Shown: one piece after another, positions 16,244 through 25,259 of the stretch
Layout of the letters: each line of letters opens with the position of its first letter
How positions within the stretch are numbered: position 1 is the first letter of the stretch
Assembly (NCBI GenBank): GCA_037388825.1
Contig: JARRJV010000008.1
Location: 1 to 52,122 of the forward strand
Length of the DNA stretch: 52,122 bases
Direction: 5' to 3'
Origin: Acidiferrobacteraceae bacterium
GTDB lineage: Bacteria > Pseudomonadota > Gammaproteobacteria > Acidiferrobacterales > JAJDNE01
Program-made: the position numbers and the translations under genes
Notes under the pieces: model-generated
What the model saw: only the letters and a program-made list of their open reading frames with translations
The model's database searches: none
What the model was told of the DNA's origin: nothing

Positions 16244-17317
16244 TCAGGGATGAAGCATGAGCAACTCGTCCAGCATGATGTACATGGAAGCAGACCCGGT
16301 ATTTCCCTTGGTGGATAGATTGCTGAACCACTTGTCTTCCGCAATCGGGAAACCGGAGCGCGCGAGGGCGTCAGCGTACGGTTTGAAGAAATACCTGGAC
16401 GACAGGTGCGGCAGGAAGTAATCAATGGCCTCTGGCTCGATCCCGGTCTCCGCGCGGACAAGGTCCAGCGCCTTTATGCTGACATCCACGATGTGTTTGT
16501 TCAACAGGCGGACGTCCTGTTGAAGGGTCAGGATCGCGTTATTGCCCAGTTCATCGTGGCTGTAGTTGGTCCAGCCGTTCAGTCGTCCATCCGTATCCTT
16601 GGTGGCCCCGAAATACATGCAGCTTTCCAGCTCGTTGGCAAAGGAATACATCTTCAGCCATTCGACCCTCGCCGCGGTTCCCGGGGGATTCCGGTCCGCG
16701 TTTGGTTCCAGCAAGAAGGCGCCGGCACCGTCGGAAAGCAACCATCGCAGGAAGTCTTTTTCGAATACCAGTTCGGGACGTGCATTGATATCGTCTTCGG
16801 AATACTGCGGCTCCAGAAAGTATTTCTCGGAGCGAAGCATGACCGACGATATTTCCGATCCGGTAGAAACCGCCTTGTGGTGATCGCCACACTTCACCGA
16901 CATGTACGCGTACTTGAGCGCGCTGATTCCGCTTAGGCAGATTCCAGAGGTGGCAACCACTTCGCATGGAGGGCTCTCCAGCTCGCCGTGGACCATGATT
17001 CCGTGATTTGGCGCGATCTGGTCGGCAAGCGTCGTACCGCAGGCGAGACAGTCGAGTTCCTGGAGCTGTTGTTTGTCGTCGAACAGCTGGCGTACGGCCT
17101 CAGCCGTGAGCTGGGCATTCGTGTACCGCGGTTCCCGGGTCTCGGGATCGAGCACATAGTAGCGTTCGACGATGCCGTTCTGGCGCAGGATGACCCGCTT
17201 CGTACGCGATGGCCGGTTTCCGATCAGGCCCAATACGTCCTCGATCCGGTCGTTGCCAACAGGCTCGTTGGGCAGTACCGCCGATGTACGGGTGATGTAG
17301 ACGTCTGTCGCACTCAC
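16244..17317 (-). CDS. Ketosynthase III-like protein (DarB-type beta-ketoacyl synthase)
   Basis: A 357-residue thiolase-fold enzyme of the KAS III group. The active-site Cys127 lies in SGICLSG, with His304 in FLPHLSS and Asn339 in KGNTGSAS completing the Cys-His-Asn triad. DarB enzymes condense two fatty-acyl-derived units to a precursor that DarA turns into a dialkylresorcinol. The order DarA-like then DarB-like, with a 4-bp start/stop overlap (17314-17317), matches that pairing. Length is normal for the group. No acyl carrier protein gene is nearby, so units would come from the general fatty-acid ACP (inference). Confidence 0.85.
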   Translation of the reverse strand: MSATDVYITRTSAVLPNEPVGNDRIEDVLGLIGNRPSRTKRVILRQNGIVERYYVLDPETREPRYTNAQLTAEAVRQLFDDKQQLQELDCLACGTTLADQIAPNHGIMVHGELESPPCEVVATSGICLSGISALKYAYMSVKCGDHHKAVSTGSEISSVMLRSEKYFLEPQYSEDDINARPELVFEKDFLRWLLSDGAGAFLLEPNADRNPPGTAARVEWLKMYSFANELESCMYFGATKDTDGRLNGWTNYSHDELGNNAILTLQQDVRLLNKHIVDVSIKALDLVRAETGIEPEAIDYFLPHLSSRYFFKPYADALARSGFPIAEDKWFSNLSTKGNTGSASMYIMLDELLMLHP

Positions 17318-18279
17318 GAGAATTCTTCCATTCGCTCGGTGCCGGAGCCCGACGGCAGTTCAAAGCTTGTCTTGAGTTCCTGAAAACGCGTCCGCAGCAG
17401 GGATTGGAGAAGCCTTCGAATCACCATGGTCAGAGGAACCACCGTGATGATCATGCACACGAGGAAGACAATGTAGAGCAGCAGTACGATCCGGCGCGGG
17501 ATGGAGGACTGATCACCAATCTTGCGAAGCAGTTTTCCCCAGATTCGGAAACTGCGATAGCCGATCTTCTCAGACTGGATCAGTGAGACATTGGCCGTCA
17601 CCGCCCCGAGGCCGTTCAACAGCGGTGCGCCGCTGCGCTCCCGATCGCTTTTCAGGCCATCGACGATCGCCTTGCCGAATCTTTCGGAATCGGCGATCTG
17701 CTGTTCCGACAGACCCGCGGCGGGGAAACCCCAGAACGCGTTCTTGCGACCCGTTAGCACCCAGCGCGGGGTCGTGATGAAGCTGGCCATAGCGGGACTG
17801 GGATCGGTCAGCACCACGTTGTCCACCCGTTTCGCGCCCAGGGAATCCAGCATGCGGGTCATCGCAAGATGCGCCTGGGTCCACATGTTGCGACAGGCCA
17901 CCAGGGTAACCACGGGGGTATCCCGGAAAACCGCGCGCGCGACGTCGCTCTTCAGGAAAGCCGTTGCCGGAAGCGATGGGGAGAGAAACCACACCTGATA
18001 GGCAAAGATTATCAGGTCAAAACGGTCGTCCTCGCAAAGCCCGGTTGGTTTCAGCGGCGGCGCGTCACCGTAAACGCATTCGGGGAAGATATTGAAAAAG
18101 CCCAGGAACGGCCAGGGAAACGGGAATGGCTCCGCCGGTTCGAGCGTCACGAATGTGGTTTCTATGGCGTCAGTGCCGAGGAGGGGTCGACACACGTTCT
18201 CGGTTACACGCGTCAGCTGGCCCGACTGGGAATACTGAACGATCAGGACCCTCTTGGGAGCGGACGCGGATGTGGGCAT
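17314..18279 (-). CDS. DarA-like (dialkylresorcinol condensing enzyme family) protein
   Basis: A 321-residue protein with a flavodoxin-like N terminus (VLIVQYSQSGQLTRV at about 11-25, a phosphate-binding-loop pattern) and a long C-terminal membrane helix (about 265-290) followed by a basic tail. It resembles proteins annotated as dialkylresorcinol condensing enzyme DarA, which act with DarB. I start it at ATG 18279; the extension upstream is read through the promoter. It leads a four-gene operon with the ketosynthase, the 132-residue protein and the BtrH-like protein. The membrane anchor suggests a lipid-like substrate at the inner membrane (inference). Confidence 0.75.
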   Translation of the reverse strand: MPTSASAPKRVLIVQYSQSGQLTRVTENVCRPLLGTDAIETTFVTLEPAEPFPFPWPFLGFFNIFPECVYGDAPPLKPTGLCEDDRFDLIIFAYQVWFLSPSLPATAFLKSDVARAVFRDTPVVTLVACRNMWTQAHLAMTRMLDSLGAKRVDNVVLTDPSPAMASFITTPRWVLTGRKNAFWGFPAAGLSEQQIADSERFGKAIVDGLKSDRERSGAPLLNGLGAVTANVSLIQSEKIGYRSFRIWGKLLRKIGDQSSIPRRIVLLLYIVFLVCMIITVVPLTMVIRRLLQSLLRTRFQELKTSFELPSGSGTERMEEFS

Positions 18280-18363
18280 AACCTGTGAAACCCGGAGTGG
18301 GGCGCCCCGGGCAAGGACCCCTGATTCCTTGAATCGAAAACCGGTGTAGTAATTTATGCAATT

Positions 18364-18392
18364 TTTATAGCAGGGATTGGATAATCTCACAA
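18364..18392 (-). promoter_or_regulatory. Promoter of the DarA/DarB/BtrH-like operon
   Basis: Minus strand: TTGTGA (18392-18387), exactly 17 bp, TATAAA (18369-18364), in an AT-rich patch unlike the surrounding sequence. Transcription would begin near 18357, leaving a leader of about 78 bases before the ATG at 18279. It is divergent from the DedA gene at 18533. Confidence 0.6.
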
Positions 18393-18532
18393 GGCACAGC
18401 GCGCGGACGCCCACCGCACGGGCACCGCAACAACTTATCAAGCTCGCTTGGCGTGGGGTATAGTCCGGGCGGTGCGCCCGCGTCGGGCGTGGTACGGTTC
18501 CCAATGGAGCCACCAGCCCGGAACGGAAAAGC

Positions 18533-19156
18533 ATGATCGAGAAAATTATCGGCGTTCTCGCCGCCTTCGTAATCTCCACAATAAACGCCATGGGCTATGG
18601 TGGCATCGTGTTGCTCATGGGCATCGAGAGCGCGTGCATCCCCTTGCCGTCCGAGATCATCATGCCGTTTTCCGGTTACCTGGTGTTCACCGGAGCCATG
18701 AATCTGTGGGCGGTGGCTACGGCCGGCGCGGTCGGATGTGTGCTCGGTTCGCTGGTGGCCTACGCCGTTGGTGCCTGGGGCGGGCGACCGCTGGTCGTGA
18801 AGTATGGCAAGTATGTATTGATCTCCCACCATGATCTGGACCTCGCCGATCGCTGGTTCCAGCGTCATGGCGACATCACCATCTTCGTCGGTCGCTTGTT
18901 GCCGGTGGTGCGCACCTTCATCGCGTTCCCTGCCGGCGTGGCGCGGATGCCCCTGTGGCGGTTTGTCGTATATACGTTCATCGGATCCTTTCTGTGGTGC
19001 CTGGGCCTGGCCTGGATCGGAATGAAGCTGGGAGAGAACTGGAATACCCTCGGTGTCTACTTCCATCGCTTCGATGTCCTGATCGGCGCGGTAATCGTTG
19101 CGGGTGTCGTCTGGTACGTCTGGAGACACCTGAAGAATCTGAAACGCGGCGCCTAG
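18533..19156 (+). CDS. DedA family membrane protein
   Basis: A 207-residue inner-membrane protein. The family pattern is clear: ESACIPLPSEIIMPFSGYL (about 31-49, acidic residue and PLPSE), and FVGRLLPVVRTFIAFPAGVARMP (about 118-140, with the essential Arg residues). DedA proteins move lipids such as undecaprenyl phosphate or phospholipids across the membrane and support proton-motive-force balance. Its stop codon overlaps that of the FkbM gene on the other strand by four bases. A link to the neighbouring lipid-type operon is possible but unproven. Confidence 0.93.
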   Translation: MIEKIIGVLAAFVISTINAMGYGGIVLLMGIESACIPLPSEIIMPFSGYLVFTGAMNLWAVATAGAVGCVLGSLVAYAVGAWGGRPLVVKYGKYVLISHHDLDLADRWFQRHGDITIFVGRLLPVVRTFIAFPAGVARMPLWRFVVYTFIGSFLWCLGLAWIGMKLGENWNTLGVYFHRFDVLIGAVIVAGVVWYVWRHLKNLKRGA

Positions 19157-19953
19157 GTGTCCGCGGAAGCGGTGCGCACCATCAGGATGTTGCGATAGCC
19201 ACCGGTATTGCGGACAAACCAGTCGGGTTCGCGCGCGTCACCTTCGGGAACGCGATGCGCCGCATAGCCCAGGTCGGCAAATGCCCGAAAGAATTCGTCG
19301 ACGGAGACTCCGGCTGCCTCCAGGTCCGATGGTGAGAACTCGGTCAGTACAGGCGGAAAATCGTTGCGGCGCAGGGTCTCCTGCATGCCTGCAAGTACCC
19401 GCAATTCCACCCCCTGCACATCGATCTTCACCAGCGACACCGGCGTTCCTGCAAGTTCCGTATGCCCGGCCAGGAAATCGTCCAGGGTAGTGGCCTCGAT
19501 CTCGATTCGCTTCGTGGACCGGGTATTGACCAGTTTGTGGTCGGTCGGTGCGAGATTGGAAAGATACAGGAACGCGGGCCCGGTTGTGTCCGACAGGGCC
19601 TTGGCCGATGCATTGATTCGGCCCCGGCAGGTTCGCGAGTCTACGAGCCGTTGAAGTTGGCGGAAGTTGCCCGGATCCGGTTCGAATGCCAGAACGGTGG
19701 CGGGCGAGCGGCGACAGATCATGCGTGCGAACGAGCCGATATTCGCACCGACATCAATCACCATCGTGTTGCGGCGAATGAAGGGCACGATGGCATCCAT
19801 CGTCTTGCCTTCTGTGGCGTTCTTGTACAGAAAATAGGCTCTGCAATAGAACCATCCCGCAACACCGGAATGGAGATCAAGCCGCGATGCGAGCCAGCGA
19901 TACCCCAGCACCAGCAGGCGCTCGGGGATCGAATTGAATTCGGTCTTGTCCAT
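19153..19953 (-). CDS. FkbM family methyltransferase
   Basis: A 266-residue SAM-dependent methyltransferase. The SAM-binding motif is VIDVGANIGSFARM at about 67-80, followed by VLAFEPDP and LVKIDVQGVELRVLAGM, all FkbM hallmarks; such enzymes methylate hydroxyl groups on sugars or secondary metabolites. I chose ATG 19953, where the similarity starts. It is the last gene of a run with GalT and sugar dehydrogenase (43 bp after the latter), which suggests a sugar-containing substrate, though this is inference. Confidence 0.88.
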   Translation of the reverse strand: MDKTEFNSIPERLLVLGYRWLASRLDLHSGVAGWFYCRAYFLYKNATEGKTMDAIVPFIRRNTMVIDVGANIGSFARMICRRSPATVLAFEPDPGNFRQLQRLVDSRTCRGRINASAKALSDTTGPAFLYLSNLAPTDHKLVNTRSTKRIEIEATTLDDFLAGHTELAGTPVSLVKIDVQGVELRVLAGMQETLRRNDFPPVLTEFSPSDLEAAGVSVDEFFRAFADLGYAAHRVPEGDAREPDWFVRNTGGYRNILMVRTASADT

Positions 19954-19996
19954 CGGTTTACCGGATTCGGCGTTGTGGTGGGCGAGCCGGGAGCGA

Positions 19997-21178
19997 TCAG
20001 CGACTGTCCGATGCAGACACCCGGTACACGATCCCCGTCGAATGATCCACGGCGTAGAGCTCTCCCCGAGTGTCCTCACCAAAGCTGCTGATGTGCAGGT
20101 CCTGGTTCCGGATCAGGCGCATCTGCCGGGTCACCTTGTCGCGATCGCTGCGCAATCCCCAGATATTCCCGGTGACGTAGTCGGCATAGAGATATACACC
20201 GCACAGTCCCGGGATGGCAGACCCGCGATAGACGAAACCGCCGGTGATCGAATAACCAAGCGGGTGTCGATAGGTGAAGAGCGGGGGGATGTATGGGGAT
20301 GGATCACAGTGTTCGTTGATGGCGGGGGTGCACTGGTTTCCCTCCATGACGTTCCAGCCGTAGTTTCCGCCCTTGCGGATGATGTCGACTTCCTCCACCT
20401 CGTCCTGCCCGACATCCGCGGCGATCAACCGGCCCGTTGCACGGTCGAAGGAGAAGCGCCACGGATTGCGCAGGCCCCAGGCCCAGATCTCAGCCCGGTG
20501 GCCCGGGCGACTGACGAAGGGATTGCCCTTCGGGATTGCGTAGGCAAGGGGCGGCTGTGCCCGGGAAACGTCGATGCGCAAGATGGCGCCCAAAAGGGAA
20601 TCGGGGTTCTGGCCGTTCCCGCGTGGATCGTTGGCGCTGCCTCCATCGCCCAGCCCAATATAAAGGTAGCCATCCGGCCCGAAGGCAAGTTGGCCGCCAT
20701 TGTGATTGCTGTAGGGCTGGCGGACGGTGAGCAGAATCTCTTCGCTGCCCGGGTCGGCGTCATCGCTGCTCGCGCGATGGAATCGGGAGATTACCGTGTG
20801 CAGACCGCCCCGACGCGCGGTGTAGTCGACATAGAACACGCCGCTGCGCCGGTAGTCCGGCGGAAAGGCGATGCTGAGCAGTCCGCGTTCACCGCCACTG
20901 GATACGCGATTGCGGATATCGAGGAAGGGTTTCGGGAGCAGTTTTCCGTTTTCAATGATCCGCACCCGGCCGGCCTGTTCGGTGACGAACAGGCGATCAT
21001 CATCCGTGTGAGTGAGGTGCACGGGCCGGTGCAATCCCCTGGTTACCTTGACCAGCTGGATCCCGGGGATAGGCGCGCCGGGAGCAAGGGACTTGCAGGC
21101 GCCTGTGGCGGGTCCGGGTGCTGCGACGAAAAAAAGGCCTGCCAGCGGAGTCACAAGCACCGCACGGAACCCGTTCAC
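19997..21178 (-). CDS. PQQ-dependent sugar dehydrogenase (soluble aldose dehydrogenase family)
   Basis: A 393-residue secreted protein with a signal peptide (about 1-27). It has the six-bladed propeller pattern of the GSDH family: RLFVTEQAGRVRII, GERGLLSIAFPPDY, SNHNGGQLAFGPDGYLYIGLGDGG (with the catalytic base His) and IWAWGLRNPWRFSFD. The family oxidises aldoses at C1 in the periplasm using PQQ and calcium. The start overlaps the end of the GalT-like gene by 4 bp, so the two are translationally coupled. PQQ synthesis genes are not in the window. Confidence 0.92.
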   Translation of the reverse strand: MNGFRAVLVTPLAGLFFVAAPGPATGACKSLAPGAPIPGIQLVKVTRGLHRPVHLTHTDDDRLFVTEQAGRVRIIENGKLLPKPFLDIRNRVSSGGERGLLSIAFPPDYRRSGVFYVDYTARRGGLHTVISRFHRASSDDADPGSEEILLTVRQPYSNHNGGQLAFGPDGYLYIGLGDGGSANDPRGNGQNPDSLLGAILRIDVSRAQPPLAYAIPKGNPFVSRPGHRAEIWAWGLRNPWRFSFDRATGRLIAADVGQDEVEEVDIIRKGGNYGWNVMEGNQCTPAINEHCDPSPYIPPLFTYRHPLGYSITGGFVYRGSAIPGLCGVYLYADYVTGNIWGLRSDRDKVTRQMRLIRNQDLHISSFGEDTRGELYAVDHSTGIVYRVSASDSR

Positions 21179-22272
21179 CGGCCCGAATCCTCGTCCAACA
21201 CAACGGCGCGCAGACGTTCGGCTGCAGCTTCGGGTGCCACCGTATTCACGAACAGTCCCGAGCCGAGTTCGAAGCCCGTGGGGATGCTGGTACGTGGGCA
21301 GATCTCCACGTGCCAGTGATAGCTTTCACCGCAGCCTTCGTGGCGCTCGTCGTGTGGCAGCGAGTGCAGAAAGTAGTTGTACTGGGCACCTCCCAGGACC
21401 GCGTCAAGTCTCGCCATGGTGCGCCGCAGCACACGGGCAAAGTCTTCCAGGTCACTTTCGGTGACGTCGAGGACGTCCGCCTGATGCACGAGCGGAAGGA
21501 TGTGTACCTCCCATTCATAGCGGCTGGCGAACGGCTTGATCGCAATGAAGCGTTCTCCTTTTTCGACAATGTATTGGCCGACGTTGATCTGACGCCGGAT
21601 CTCACCCGATTCCCGGTCGTACAGGGTTGCCTCGAAGGTGAGTGCTTCATCGATCAGGGTGCAGAAGATGCAGTGGTTCTGACGTGCGTAGTAGTCGCGA
21701 CTGTTTTCCACCTCTATGGCGACATTGTCGGGGACGACCGGTGTCGCGATCAGCTGGCTGTGGGTATGGGGAATGCTTCCGCCGGCCGCGGGGCCGAAGT
21801 TCTTGAACACCAGCACGTACCGCAGGCGCGAATCGGATCGATACAGTTGTGCCATTCGATCGCGGAAGGCGCCGAACATGGCAGCGATATGGGAATCGGA
21901 CATTTCATGCACGGCAATGCCGTGGAACGGGTGATCGATGATGACCTCGTGCCGACCGTAGCCATCGATGGCCTGCTGGAGTCCGAATGCAAAATTCTGG
22001 TTGGCCCGGTCGTCGCCCAGCACCGGGTACAGGTTCTCGACGATCCGTACCTGCCAGTCCCCGTGATGCGGATAGCGGGCAATCTCGGGCGGGGTCATGT
22101 GTTCATTGCCGGTACAGAAGGGGCAGGTGTCCACATGGGAGCGCGTGTCTCGCGGCGCCCGTTCTTCGTCTTTCTTGGGCCGCATGCCGCGGGCGGTGGC
22201 CACCAGCACCGATTCGCTGGGTACTACCGGGTTGATGCGGATTTCACGAAGTGCCTGGTCAGCTTTGCTCAC
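21175..22272 (-). CDS. GalT-family (HIT superfamily) sugar-1-phosphate nucleotidylyltransferase
   Basis: A 365-residue protein starting at GTG 22272. It has two HIT-like halves: [14 protein letters not shown] (zinc-type cysteines, about 52-65), [15 protein letters not shown] (about 154-168) containing the catalytic His pair, CIFC further on and [10 protein letters not shown] in the second half. Classical GalT has HPHGQ at the active site; this protein has HTHSQ, closer to ADP-glucose phosphorylase and archaeal-type relatives as I recall them. It could therefore use another sugar phosphate or nucleotide. First gene of an operon with the PQQ dehydrogenase and FkbM methyltransferase. Confidence 0.85.
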   Translation of the reverse strand: MSKADQALREIRINPVVPSESVLVATARGMRPKKDEERAPRDTRSHVDTCPFCTGNEHMTPPEIARYPHHGDWQVRIVENLYPVLGDDRANQNFAFGLQQAIDGYGRHEVIIDHPFHGIAVHEMSDSHIAAMFGAFRDRMAQLYRSDSRLRYVLVFKNFGPAAGGSIPHTHSQLIATPVVPDNVAIEVENSRDYYARQNHCIFCTLIDEALTFEATLYDRESGEIRRQINVGQYIVEKGERFIAIKPFASRYEWEVHILPLVHQADVLDVTESDLEDFARVLRRTMARLDAVLGGAQYNYFLHSLPHDERHEGCGESYHWHVEICPRTSIPTGFELGSGLFVNTVAPEAAAERLRAVVLDEDSGR

Positions 22273-22433
22273 GTCATATCACCGACTGGAATGGCGCTAG
22301 GGTAGCAGCGGGGCGGGGCGTTTGCACCCGATCCGACCTGGCGGCTCCGGTTCCGGAGGCTCCCTTGTTTTCGGCCGATGGGGCAAGTAGTATCGCCAAC
22401 GTCGTTAGTCCCTCAGCGGAATCTCTACGAGTC

Positions 22434-23312
22434 ATGTTTCACGGCAGCATGGTCGCCCTGGTAACGCCGATGCACGATGACGGTGCCGTCGACGTGCCCG
22501 CCCTGCAGCGCCTGGTGGATTTCCACGTCGAGAATGGTACCGATGCGATCGTCGCCGTGGGCACGACCGGAGAATCGGCCACCCTGGCCATGGATGAGCA
22601 CTGTCAGGCCATCGCCACGGTCGTGCAGAGGGCCGGCGGCCGGGTGCCGGTAATTGCGGGAACCGGGGCGAATTCGACGTCCGAGGCGATCGAACTCACG
22701 CGATGTGCCCAGGAAGCCGGGGCCGACGCCTGTCTACTGGTTACACCTTACTATAATAAGCCCACCCAGGAAGGACTGTACCTGCACCACAAGGCGGTGG
22801 CCGACGCGGTGCCGGTGCCGCAGATTCTGTATAACGTCCCGGGGCGAACTGCCGTGGACATGTTGCCCGCGACGGTGGCCCGGCTGGCGGAGGTTTCCAA
22901 TATCGTCGGAATCAAGGAGGCCACGGGCGATCTGGAGCGGGCCCGGCAAATCCTGGAACTCTGCGGAGAGGGGCTGGACGTCTATTCCGGGGATGATGTT
23001 ACTGCCCTGGACCTGATTCTGATCGGCGCCAAGGGCGATATTTCCGTTACGGCCAATGTGGCTCCCGGACTGATGCATGAGATGTGCGAAGCAGCCCTGG
23101 CCGGTGACGCGCCCAGGGCGCGTGCACTCAATGAGCGCTTGATGCCCCTGCATCGTTCACTGTTTCTCGAATCCAACCCCATTCCCGTCAAATGGGCGCT
23201 GCACGAAATGGGTTTGATTGGCGGTGGTATTCGACTGCCGCTTACACCGCTGGCGGAGCAGTATCACGAACCCGTCCGCGACGCCTTGCGCGCTGTGGAA
23301 GTGATTCAGTGA
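22434..23312 (+). CDS. dapA: 4-hydroxy-tetrahydrodipicolinate synthase
   Basis: A 292-residue enzyme of lysine and diaminopimelate synthesis that condenses pyruvate with aspartate semialdehyde. The Schiff-base Lys161 lies in GIKEATGD, Tyr133 in YNVPGRT, and the Thr pair in VGTTGES; Arg138 is in the NVPGRT loop. Length and residue numbers match E. coli DapA. I start it at ATG 22434 ([13 protein letters not shown]). It is followed 30 bp later by bamC, the same order as dapA-bamC (nlpB) in many Gammaproteobacteria. The 161-bp gap upstream, shared with the divergent GalT gene, shows no clear promoter. Confidence 0.97.
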   Translation: MFHGSMVALVTPMHDDGAVDVPALQRLVDFHVENGTDAIVAVGTTGESATLAMDEHCQAIATVVQRAGGRVPVIAGTGANSTSEAIELTRCAQEAGADACLLVTPYYNKPTQEGLYLHHKAVADAVPVPQILYNVPGRTAVDMLPATVARLAEVSNIVGIKEATGDLERARQILELCGEGLDVYSGDDVTALDLILIGAKGDISVTANVAPGLMHEMCEAALAGDAPRARALNERLMPLHRSLFLESNPIPVKWALHEMGLIGGGIRLPLTPLAEQYHEPVRDALRAVEVIQ

Positions 23313-23342
23313 ACGCCGGCTCAATACGAATACGGTATTTTC

Positions 23343-24428
23343 ATGACACAAAGAAATCTGATTAGGGCGATCGGCGTGATCGCGGTCGCATCGGTAATCG
23401 CGGCTTGCAGTACTGGTCCGAGAGATATCGTCGATTACAAATCGACCGCGGTGCAATCGAAGCTCGAAGTACCGCCCGGTCTGGACGAGTTACCCGCAAG
23501 TGGCGACGACACGGCGGGCGCAACGACCTACAGCGGGTTTAGTGCGGAACAGACGACCAAGGGCGCCCAAACCGGAGGCGTTCTACCCCAGTACTCCAAG
23601 GTGAAGCTGCAACACGGTTACGGGGAATACTGGCTGCTGGTCGACGCAAAGCCGGATGATGTCTGGCCCCGGGTGCGTGAGTTTGTTTTTAGCCTGGGCT
23701 TGACCATTGCTCGGGAAAACAAGACAACCGGTATGATCGAGACCAACTGGGCCGAGAACCGGGCGAAACTGGGCAAGGGTTTCTTTTCCGGGGTGTGGAA
23801 CCCGTTTGCAAGCACGGGTCAGCGTGACCGCTATCGCTTCACCCTGCAGCGCGGCAACACGCCCGGCACGACCGAGGTCCATCTGGTGCACCAGGAGATG
23901 CGTCAGGTTACGGCCGCCGCCGATGTCGAAGGAACCTATCGCACGGTGTATGAGCCAGCGCCTCCGGACTACCAGGTCGAGGCCGAGGTGTTGCGCCTGC
24001 TGATGGTGCGCATGGGAGTCGGCCAGGCTGCATCAAGATCAATGGTTGCTTCCTCCGGAATTGCCATGCCCCGGGCCATCGCGGGGCAGCAGGGTTTGGT
24101 CTTGCGGGAACCGCTGGACCACGCCTGGACCCGGGTTGGGCTTACGCTGGAGCGTACCGCGGGGGTGAGCATCGCAGACCAGGATCAGGCGAAAGGGGTA
24201 TACTCCATCCGTGTTTCCAGCCCTGATGACAAGAACAAAAAGCCCGGTTTCATTGGTCGTCTCTTTGGTGAAAAGGCGGGCTCCAAGGTGTATCAGTACC
24301 AGATTGCACTCACATCCCAGGGTGACGGAGACAAGACCACTCTTGCCCTCAACGACTCGAAGGGAAAACGGGTCACTACAGACGCGGGCAAGGCGTTTCT
24401 CAAGCAGCTTCTGGAGCAGTTGCGATAG
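23343..24428 (+). CDS. bamC: Outer membrane protein assembly factor BamC
   Basis: A 361-residue lipoprotein of the BAM complex, which inserts beta-barrel proteins into the outer membrane. The signal peptide ends in a VIAAC lipobox (Cys22). It is followed by the unstructured segment with DYKSTAVQSKLEVPPGL that binds BamD in E. coli, then two helix-grip domains (about 95-215 and 245-360). Weak sequence conservation is normal for BamC, but position directly behind dapA supports the call. Same transcript as dapA is likely. Confidence 0.93.
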   Translation: MTQRNLIRAIGVIAVASVIAACSTGPRDIVDYKSTAVQSKLEVPPGLDELPASGDDTAGATTYSGFSAEQTTKGAQTGGVLPQYSKVKLQHGYGEYWLLVDAKPDDVWPRVREFVFSLGLTIARENKTTGMIETNWAENRAKLGKGFFSGVWNPFASTGQRDRYRFTLQRGNTPGTTEVHLVHQEMRQVTAAADVEGTYRTVYEPAPPDYQVEAEVLRLLMVRMGVGQAASRSMVASSGIAMPRAIAGQQGLVLREPLDHAWTRVGLTLERTAGVSIADQDQAKGVYSIRVSSPDDKNKKPGFIGRLFGEKAGSKVYQYQIALTSQGDGDKTTLALNDSKGKRVTTDAGKAFLKQLLEQLR

Positions 24429-24475
24429 GCGCGGGCCTGCCCGCGTTCGCCGCTGGCCAGTGAGGGGAGGGCGGC

Positions 24476-25243
24476 ATGCGGTTTGCCTATCTCGGTAGCG
24501 GTAGCCGTGGAAACGCGGCCGTCGTGGAGAGCGGCGATACCCGTATCCTGCTCGATTGCGGATTCACTCTTCGAGAAACCGAGGCTCGCCTGGCGCGCCT
24601 GGGGCTGGATGCCGATGCACTATCAGGCGTCTTGCTGACCCACGAACATAGCGATCACATGAGCGGAATCGGCCCCCTGGCAAGACGGTACGGCGTTCCG
24701 GTATGGATGACCCGGGGCACCCGCCGCGCGATTGAGAATCGGGCGGGAACTCTGCCCGACGTGCGCCACTTCGACCCGCACGAGAGTTTCGAGATCGGCG
24801 ATCTGCAGCTGCATCCCTTTCCCGTGCCCCATGATGCGCTGGAGCCTGCGCAATTTGTGTTTAGCGACGGCGACGTTCGCCTGGGCATATTGACCGACAT
24901 CGGCCGCCCGACGGCCCATGTCGAGTCCATGTTGAGCGGGTGCGACGCGCTTGCCCTGGAATGCAATCACGACCGGGCCATGCTTGCGCGGGGCCCGTAC
25001 CCGCAGTCCCTGAAAACCCGCATCGGCGGCGGCGAGGGGCATCTTGATAACAACAGTGCGGCGGAACTTCTGGAGCGGATCGATTCCACGCGCCTGCAAC
25101 ACCTGATCGCGGTACACTTGAGCGAAACGAACAATCTGCCGACCCTGGCTCAGGCAGCGCTGGCCGGCGCCCTTGGCTGCGGTGCCGATTTCGTCCAGGT
25201 CGCCGACCAGGAAGCTGGACTTTCGTGGCAAGGCATCAGTTGA
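24476..25243 (+). CDS. MBL-fold metallo-hydrolase, YycJ/WalJ-like
   Basis: A 255-residue metallo-beta-lactamase-fold protein. The metal-binding motif THEHSDH is at about 59-65, with LLDCGF upstream and PHDALEP, LTDIG and ECNHD downstream giving further ligands. [11 protein letters not shown] near the N terminus is typical of the YycJ group, which includes a DNA exonuclease-like activity. No beta-CASP insert is seen. It lies between bamC and purL on the same strand with small gaps (47 and 16 bp), so probably one transcript. Confidence 0.92.
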   Translation: MRFAYLGSGSRGNAAVVESGDTRILLDCGFTLRETEARLARLGLDADALSGVLLTHEHSDHMSGIGPLARRYGVPVWMTRGTRRAIENRAGTLPDVRHFDPHESFEIGDLQLHPFPVPHDALEPAQFVFSDGDVRLGILTDIGRPTAHVESMLSGCDALALECNHDRAMLARGPYPQSLKTRIGGGEGHLDNNSAAELLERIDSTRLQHLIAVHLSETNNLPTLAQAALAGALGCGADFVQVADQEAGLSWQGIS

Positions 25244-25259
25244 TCGAAACCACAATTTC

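Noticed and set aside
19934-21319. 461-codon open frame on the plus strand
   Set aside because: Antisense to the PQQ sugar dehydrogenase, whose propeller motifs are unmistakable.
21118-22305. 395-codon open frame on the plus strand
   Set aside because: Antisense to the GalT-family gene, with no family resemblance.
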